A stretch of DNA of 33,377 bases from a virus: positions 1-33,377 of IMG/VR virus record IMGVR_UViG_3300030102_002688; one strand, 5' to 3'. Below the pieces are notes generated by a model, which saw only the letters and a program-made list of their open reading frames with translations, searched no databases and was not told where the DNA came from. Positions 28,996 to 33,377 of the stretch are shown piece by piece. A program made the translations under genes and the position numbers. Position 1 is the stretch's first letter. Each line of letters begins with the position of its first letter.

Positions 28996-30894
28996 GTGGC
29001 AGTACGCACTATCTTTAAAGAAAACGAGAACGATACAGGTTGGATAGTCTACAGGCCCGAATGGTATAACGAGAGAGTTATGGAGACTTATATCTCTGCA
29101 CCTATAATAGATAAACAAAACGACAAGATCCCTACAGAGACAATAAAAGAGTCTATGGATTTTTACATGAAGTATGGTGTATATTCATACAGACATGAAG
29201 AACAACCAATAGGATTACCGTTAGCTTATAAAGTAAAAAACGGGAAAGTTAAAGTTAGAGTAGGAATACATGATAAATTGTCCATGCACAACAAAGTATG
29301 GAAGGAGATTCAAGAATTTGGCTCTACAGGAGCTAGTAGCATTAGGGGTGAAGCAATGGATCAGGAGAAAGTTTGTGATGAGGATAGCTGCCACAATCAA
29401 ATCAATGAACTAGATCTCTGGTCTGTTTCTTGGGTAGGAGACAATCCTGCTAACCCCGAAGCTACCGTTAGACAAGTAGCAATGGCTAAATCTAAATCTA
29501 CTGTACAAGTAACACTTGACGAAGTAGAGAGTATGGTTGAGAAAATCATAGAGCGTAAGAATGGTAAGTATTGTCTTTTTGCTAAAAAGGATAGAAGGTT
29601 ACTAGGATGTCACGATACTAGAGCAGGTGCGATCAGACAAGAAAGAGCTATACAAGCACGTAGATACAGTAAATCTAAAGATATACTTGATGATATACTT
29701 AAAAGCATAAACCTAGTAAAAGCAGCAGATGATCCTAAGACACCAGCAAAACCAAGTGAAAGGAGAAGAGGTAGCACTAGAAACCCTAGAGGATCTGCTG
29801 GTGCAACTCGTGGAGGTATCAAGTTAAGTGCTGCAAATATTAAGACATTAGAGAATTACAGAGATGAACACAACAAGAAAGTTGGTAACGCTAAAGGGAA
29901 AAAGGCTAATCTTGGAGCATTGAAAGCAGTGTTCCGTAGGGGTGCTGGAGCATTCTCCACCAGCCACCGTCCTAGTGTACGTAGCCGAGACCAGTGGGCA
30001 TTAGGTCGTGTAAAAGCATTCTTAAGACTACTAAGTTCAGGTAGGCCTTCAAATCCTAAGTATACTACAGATTACGATTTATTGCCTACTAGTCATCCCA
30101 AATCTACAAAGAAAGCAGATGATGGTCCAGTTAAAGTAAAAGCACCTTTAGGATATCATTGGATGCAGACACGTAATGGGCCTATGCTAATGGAGGGTGA
30201 TTACAAGCCTCATCCAGGTGCAGTAGAAGCTTTTGAGTTTGATGTCATAGGCAGTCATGAGGATGAAAGAATACTTAAGGCAGAATATCAAGGACGTAAA
30301 GTAGAATTAAACAAACCATTTAGGTTAAATGATGGTAAAAAGAAGTTTGGTGTATATGTTAAAAACGACAGGGGTAACATAGTACAAGTTAAGTTTGGAG
30401 ATCCTAACTTAGACATAAAACGTGATGATCCAGAAAGGCGTAGAAACTTTAGAGCAAGGCACAACTGCGACAACCCAGGTCCAAAATATAAAGCAAGATA
30501 TTGGTCATGCAGGATGTGGAGTAGCAAAAGAGTATCTGACATATTAGGTAAAGGTACAATGACTACAGTAAGTACAGAATCACTTAAGAAATCTAACGAT
30601 CATTTAAATGACATAATGCAAATGTTAGAAAAAGGAATAAGTATTTCTAAAAAGAAAACACCAGGTAAAGTATGGTTTGAAAATTGTTTATCTAATGTAA
30701 GAAGGTTAGAAAACATACCTAATAGACAAGAAGTAAGAGATGATAGAGCTTTTTGTTCAGAATTGTGGTATAATCCAGGTAGGTTTGATAAAACTTACAA
30801 AAAACCAGGCGGCGGTACAGGTAGAACGTCAGGTATGCAGTTTAGGTTAGATATGGGAACATCTACAGGTCCAAGTGGCTTGAGAGGTTTTTGA
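28996..30894 (+). CDS. Prohead protease fused to several small phage domains
   Basis: 632 aa, GTG start. Residues 1-160 resemble XkdF/S78-type prohead proteases: GWIVYRPEWYNERVMETYIS, YRHEEQPIG with the likely catalytic His67, GASSIRGEA, and ELDLWSVSWVGDNPANPEA with the likely catalytic Ser143 or Ser145. Four small domains known from phage head genes follow: YCLFAKKDRRLLGCHDTRAGA (about 192-225, first 20 residues shown in outline), a segment with FRRGAGAFSTSHRP (about 276-363), FGVYVK...RRNFRARHNCDNPG...ARYWSCRMW (about 450-508), and WFENCLSNV...DDRAFCSELW (about 560-591). The protease would cut scaffold and capsid proteins during maturation. The roles of the extra domains are unknown. Confidence 0.7.
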   Translation: MAVRTIFKENENDTGWIVYRPEWYNERVMETYISAPIIDKQNDKIPTETIKESMDFYMKYGVYSYRHEEQPIGLPLAYKVKNGKVKVRVGIHDKLSMHNKVWKEIQEFGSTGASSIRGEAMDQEKVCDEDSCHNQINELDLWSVSWVGDNPANPEATVRQVAMAKSKSTVQVTLDEVESMVEKIIERKNGKYCLFAKKDRRLLGCHDTRAGAIRQERAIQARRYSKSKDILDDILKSINLVKAADDPKTPAKPSERRRGSTRNPRGSAGATRGGIKLSAANIKTLENYRDEHNKKVGNAKGKKANLGALKAVFRRGAGAFSTSHRPSVRSRDQWALGRVKAFLRLLSSGRPSNPKYTTDYDLLPTSHPKSTKKADDGPVKVKAPLGYHWMQTRNGPMLMEGDYKPHPGAVEAFEFDVIGSHEDERILKAEYQGRKVELNKPFRLNDGKKKFGVYVKNDRGNIVQVKFGDPNLDIKRDDPERRRNFRARHNCDNPGPKYKARYWSCRMWSSKRVSDILGKGTMTTVSTESLKKSNDHLNDIMQMLEKGISISKKKTPGKVWFENCLSNVRRLENIPNRQEVRDDRAFCSELWYNPGRFDKTYKKPGGGTGRTSGMQFRLDMGTSTGPSGLRGF

Positions 30895-30908
30895 TTCCGA
30901 AATCAAAA
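30889..30908. terminator. Small hairpin at the protease stop codon
   Basis: TTTTGATT and AATCAAAA form a perfect 8-bp inverted repeat around CCGA, overlapping the stop codon and lying just before the next TATA box. It could reduce read-through or be an operator. Confidence 0.35.
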
Positions 30909-30913
30909 AAGTC

Positions 30914-30924
30914 TTTATATATAA
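30914..30924 (+). promoter_or_regulatory. Strong TATA box for scaffold and capsid genes
   Basis: TTTATATATAA ends 19 nt before the ATG at 30944 and is preceded by an A-rich BRE-like stretch. It gives scaffold and major capsid protein their own leaderless transcript, fitting the need for high late expression. Confidence 0.75.
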
Positions 30925-30943
30925 TCCGTTCCAAATAGTAGTC

Positions 30944-31474
30944 ATGTCAAGTTGCACATGTGGAACGCATGAATCGGAAGCATCTGAGCCAGTTGAAGAA
31001 ATTAAAGAGGCTCCTGAAGCAGTCGAGGCGTTAGAAGAACCAGTTAGAGAAGAAGATCTAAATAAGGAAGATGAACTTACCAAGGATCTTGAACAAACTC
31101 TCGGCAAGCTCAAAGAAGTCATGTCTTACTTAGCTGAAATGGCAGAAGATAAGAAAATGATGGACGAAGATAAGAAAATGGACGAAGATAAGAAAATGGA
31201 CGAAGAGAAAGCTGATGAGGATGAAGAAGATGAAGAAGAGGAAGATGAGGAAGAAGAAAAAGGCTATCATGATAAAGAAGAAAAGCCAAAAGCAAAAGAA
31301 GATTCCTTAGAAAAATCCTTGGCAACATTAAAGAAATACGGATTTAACGTATATTCAGGTAGCAAGAATACTCCTGCACCAAAAGAAATTGAGACTCCTA
31401 AAGCAAAATATGATTTCAATGATCTTGTAAACAAGTCATGGGAAGAATTAGACAAATTAGAGAGAGGTAACTAA
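30944..31474 (+). CDS. Putative scaffolding protein
   Basis: 176 aa, very acidic and helical. It begins with a Cys-containing segment (SSCTCGTHE), then a coiled-coil-like region (LTKDLEQTLGKLKEVMSYLAEM), then tandem DKKMDED repeats (about residues 69-86) and a Glu/Asp run. The C-terminus (FNDLVNKSWEELDKLERGN) is a helix suited to binding the capsid protein. Its position between protease and major capsid gene and its composition are those of scaffold proteins. Confidence 0.65.
   Translation: MSSCTCGTHESEASEPVEEIKEAPEAVEALEEPVREEDLNKEDELTKDLEQTLGKLKEVMSYLAEMAEDKKMMDEDKKMDEDKKMDEEKADEDEEDEEEEDEEEEKGYHDKEEKPKAKEDSLEKSLATLKKYGFNVYSGSKNTPAPKEIETPKAKYDFNDLVNKSWEELDKLERGN
31149..31207 (+). repeat. 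Tandem 18-bp coding repeat (DKKMDE units)
   Basis: About three copies of an 18-bp unit (GACGAAGATAAGAAAATG) encode repeated D-K-K-M-D-E in the scaffold candidate, the first with an extra Met codon. Such repeats can expand or contract by slippage. Confidence 0.65.
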
Positions 31475-31476
31475 AC

Positions 31477-32625
31477 ATGGAAATGGAAGAATACATAAAC
31501 GCCTACTATGGCGGAACACTAGGCATAGCAAAAAGATACGGCATAGAAAAGGGCGACAATGATTTTACAGTTGCCAACCAAGCAAACGCTTTCAATGTTG
31601 TATACGGAGCAAAAGTTTACAACCAGCTAAACACCAAATCTGAAGTAGCAAAGCTATTGAAGAAAGAACCTTGGACACAATCAGGTTGGAGAGTAATGAC
31701 AACCCGTCCAGTAGATGACGGTGGTAACGCAGACTTTGCAGCAGGAACCGCAGAAGGTGGATCTTTTGGAGACACAACTGCACCAACTCTAAAAGAGATA
31801 AACGCAACTTTAAAAGAAATCGTAACACCTTACGAACTTTCAACCAAAGCAGAATTACTATCTGACGCAGATGATGGTCTAAAAGGACTAGCTGCATTTA
31901 TGAGAAAAGAAATGGGAGATGCCCACGTCTTTGGTATGGATCAGATGTTATTAGCAGATGCAGATACACCAGCATCTAATAACTTAGAATCTCTTGATCG
32001 TGTAACTACTACAGATGCTTACTGTAATCCATCTGGAGGTCCATTGTCAGCAAGAACTGACGGAGACATGTACAACCTAACCAAGCAAACAGAAGCAGCT
32101 TGGATGGACGCAGGTCACACAGATCACAATGACGGATCTGACAGACCACTTACAACAGCAATGTTAGATGACATGATTGAAGGCGTAATGACCAATGGAG
32201 CAAACTACGCAGATTTGATTCTATTAACAGGTCACGACACATACATGAACATTCAACAACTATTAACCAAAGGTGGAGATGGTGGCGCAGCTACTATCCT
32301 ACGTTACGATGCAGCACAAGGTGGAGCAGCTTCCCAGAATGGAGTTCTTGGACAAGCTGGTCTAAACTACGACAGCAGAGTTGGATCTTACAATGGAATA
32401 CCAATTTTTGTTTCACAACACGTAACAAAAGATACTACATCCAGAATACACTTGTTGGACTTGCCACAATTCGCTTTGAGAGTTGCAGCACCAACAACCT
32501 ATGTAGCTAATGATAACCTAGCTGTAACACAATCATTAACCAAGCAATTTGCATTAATTAGTGCAATGGAATTGATTACTTACAGGTGGAACACCAGCGG
32601 TAGTGTAAGAGATTTGAACGCTTAA
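31477..32625 (+). CDS. Major capsid protein, HK97 fold
   Basis: 382 aa. Features fit HK97-type capsid proteins: an N-terminal helical arm (YINAYYGGTLGIAKRYGI), EVAKLLKKEPWTQSGWRVMTTRP, a P-domain-like strand and helix (KEIVTPYELSTKAELLSDA), a long spine helix (GLAAFMRKEMGDAHVFGMDQM), DLILLTGHDTYMNIQQLL in the A-domain, and a closing GIPIFVSQHVTKD...RIHLLDL segment. It is preceded by scaffold and protease genes. Codons are enriched in C-ending choices (AAC, ACC) compared with neighbours, as expected for a highly expressed gene. Confidence 0.8.
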   Translation: MEMEEYINAYYGGTLGIAKRYGIEKGDNDFTVANQANAFNVVYGAKVYNQLNTKSEVAKLLKKEPWTQSGWRVMTTRPVDDGGNADFAAGTAEGGSFGDTTAPTLKEINATLKEIVTPYELSTKAELLSDADDGLKGLAAFMRKEMGDAHVFGMDQMLLADADTPASNNLESLDRVTTTDAYCNPSGGPLSARTDGDMYNLTKQTEAAWMDAGHTDHNDGSDRPLTTAMLDDMIEGVMTNGANYADLILLTGHDTYMNIQQLLTKGGDGGAATILRYDAAQGGAASQNGVLGQAGLNYDSRVGSYNGIPIFVSQHVTKDTTSRIHLLDLPQFALRVAAPTTYVANDNLAVTQSLTKQFALISAMELITYRWNTSGSVRDLNA

Positions 32626-32631
32626 AGTGAT

Positions 32632-32637
32632 TGGAGG
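32632..32637 (+). promoter_or_regulatory. Strong Shine-Dalgarno sequence
   Basis: GGAGGT nine bases before the ATG at 32647 fixes that start and rules against the overlapping frame that opens at 32627. Confidence 0.6.
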
Positions 32638-32646
32638 TCTTAGAAT

Positions 32647-32958
32647 ATGGTCAAGATCATCAATCATGGGCTTAAGCCTCTTATTAGGAGGATTGGCACT
32701 GGGCAGAATGTCACATTCTATCCAGGTCAAGAAGTTGAAGTCAGAGATGAGAAACTCATTGCTGAACTCAAAGCTCGCAAAAGGGTTGGAATCTTACAGA
32801 TTAAGGATCCCGTCAGCAAAAAAGACGTTGGCGGGGGGCTTAAGACTGGGAGCAGAAAGCCTAAATCTGGGAGCAAAGCTGCTAGAAAGCCCAAAGCAAA
32901 AAAAGAAGTAAAGCCTAAAAAGCCCAAGGGACTTAAGAAGCCTAAGAGGGCAGACTAA
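32647..32958 (+). CDS. Post-capsid protein with histone H1-like Lys/Pro tail (103 aa)
   Basis: Residues 1-55 form a small beta-type domain (VKIINHGLKPLIRRIGTGQN; VTFYPGQEVEVRDEKLIAEL). The last 45 residues are Lys/Pro/Gly/Ala-rich (KSGSKAARKPKAKKEVKPKK), like the tails of histone H1 or of nucleic-acid-condensing proteins. It directly follows the capsid gene, where head-completion or decoration proteins are encoded. Binding of packaged DNA by the tail is an inference. It overlaps the next gene by 1 nt. Confidence 0.6.
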   Translation: MVKIINHGLKPLIRRIGTGQNVTFYPGQEVEVRDEKLIAELKARKRVGILQIKDPVSKKDVGGGLKTGSRKPKSGSKAARKPKAKKEVKPKKPKGLKKPKRAD

Positions 32959-33341
32959 TGGCACCAACAGTAGTACGAACAACATTAAGGCTAGATCAGA
33001 CACGTAATGCGGCTTTATTTGCAAACACAGCAACGTCAGTCGGAGGTGGAGAAACTACGGTTTTGAATACTTTTGACTGTGCTTTGTTTAACAGATATTC
33101 GATACAAATATTTGCAGGTAATTCTACAGCATCTACAGTAAAAGTATATGGATCTATAGTAGACACACCAAACGCAAGCATTCCTACTTCGGATTGGACA
33201 CAGATCGGTGACACTATTTCAGTAAGTGGCAACGGTAATGCACTTAAGGCAATATCAACAACACCGATCAGACACTTAGCTGTAACTGCTGAGGGAAGTG
33301 GTGCAAGCCTTCAAGTGAATGTCTATGCGGAGCAAGTTTAG
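32958..33341 (+). CDS. Beta-rich small virion protein, possible capsid decoration (127 aa)
   Basis: 127 aa, rich in Thr/Ser/Val/Ala with alternating strands (YSIQIFAGNSTASTVKVYGS; RHLAVTAEGSGASLQVNVYA), suggesting a beta sandwich. TAATG coupling to the post-capsid gene suggests a structural role such as capsid decoration or head fibre. No family recognised. Confidence 0.55.
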   Translation: MAPTVVRTTLRLDQTRNAALFANTATSVGGGETTVLNTFDCALFNRYSIQIFAGNSTASTVKVYGSIVDTPNASIPTSDWTQIGDTISVSGNGNALKAISTTPIRHLAVTAEGSGASLQVNVYAEQV

Positions 33342-33344
33342 TGG

Positions 33345-33377
33345 ATGGCTTCTCCTATATACTCTGAAATTGTCTTA
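33345..33377 (+). CDS. Start of a further gene, cut by the window edge
   Basis: ATG 4 nt after the previous stop opens a frame (MASPIYSEIVL) that runs off the right edge. Only 11 codons are visible, so its nature cannot be judged. It may be the next virion gene. Confidence 0.35.
   Translation, partial: MASPIYSEIVL

Noticed and set aside
28852-29118. Minus-strand 88-aa frame across the origin-like region
   Set aside because: It crosses the repeats and runs into the protease gene, with composition typical of an antisense shadow.
32627-32911. Overlapping frame in the post-capsid gene
   Set aside because: The GGAGGT at 32632 points to the ATG at 32647, and that frame gives a coherent domain plus Lys-rich tail.
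1-33377. Circular genome with the right-edge ORF joining the left-edge adhesin
   Set aside because: Joining base 33377 to base 1 puts the right-edge frame into a stop within eight codons, so the edges do not make one gene as given; more sequence is probably missing.
1-33377. tRNA genes, CRISPR arrays, insertion sequences and integrase with att sites
   Set aside because: No cloverleaf with a T-loop motif, no regular repeat-spacer array, no transposase and no integrase were seen; the 13-bp repeats are too few and unevenly placed for a CRISPR.

Overview
This window looks like most of the genome of a tailed double-stranded DNA virus (Caudoviricetes) that infects an archaeon. The virion genes are unmistakable: small and large terminase, portal, MuF-like head protein, prohead protease, scaffold, HK97-fold major capsid protein, connectors, tail tube, tape measure and tail hub. 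There is no sheath gene, so a siphovirus-like particle is expected. The archaeal assignment rests on two sequence signals. First, six promoters carry a TATATATA box that ends 19-22 nt before a start codon, the archaeal leaderless layout. Second, a 29-bp inverted repeat carries TTCCAGTGGAAA, the core of the archaeal origin recognition box (ORB) bound by Orc1/Cdc6. Arginine codons are mostly AGA/AGG and the DNA is AT-rich. Nitrososphaerota or Poseidoniales hosts would fit, but the host phylum cannot be fixed from this window.

Layout. 1-2594: large adhesin with a LamG-type domain, open at the left edge. 2591-5915: small proteins including a membrane cassette with an MscS-like channel protein, a possible egress or osmotic module. 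5915-14093: connector and tail genes in one tightly overlapping run. 14135-16144: a leaderless operon of small genes, many with zinc ribbons. 16333-17655 and 17945-19187: two minus-strand operons of small, visibly more AT-rich genes, each with its own TATA box and a terminator-like hairpin; four copies of a 13-bp repeat flank the first. 19463-25242: packaging and DNA-metabolism operon (RHH regulator, TerS, many tiny zinc-ribbon genes, a nuclease-fold protein, a DNA methyltransferase, TerL, a PAPS-reductase-like protein). 25287-28795: RHH regulator, a small phage domain, portal, MuF and gp10-like genes. 28796-28995: ORB-like putative replication origin. 28996-33341: protease, scaffold, capsid protein and two post-capsid genes.

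How it fits together. No polymerase, helicase, primase, integrase or endolysin was recognised here. Together with the ORB-like origin this suggests that the virus recruits host Orc1/Cdc6 and the host replisome. Most genes overlap by 1-4 nt (ATGA, TAATG, TTGA), so translation within operons is probably coupled, while operon-first genes appear leaderless. The observations most worth following are the ORB-like origin, the MscS-like channel, the four-copy repeat around the minus operon, a gene that appears to start with AUA, and a head-morphogenesis gene whose coding frame runs back into the portal gene with no standard start codon.
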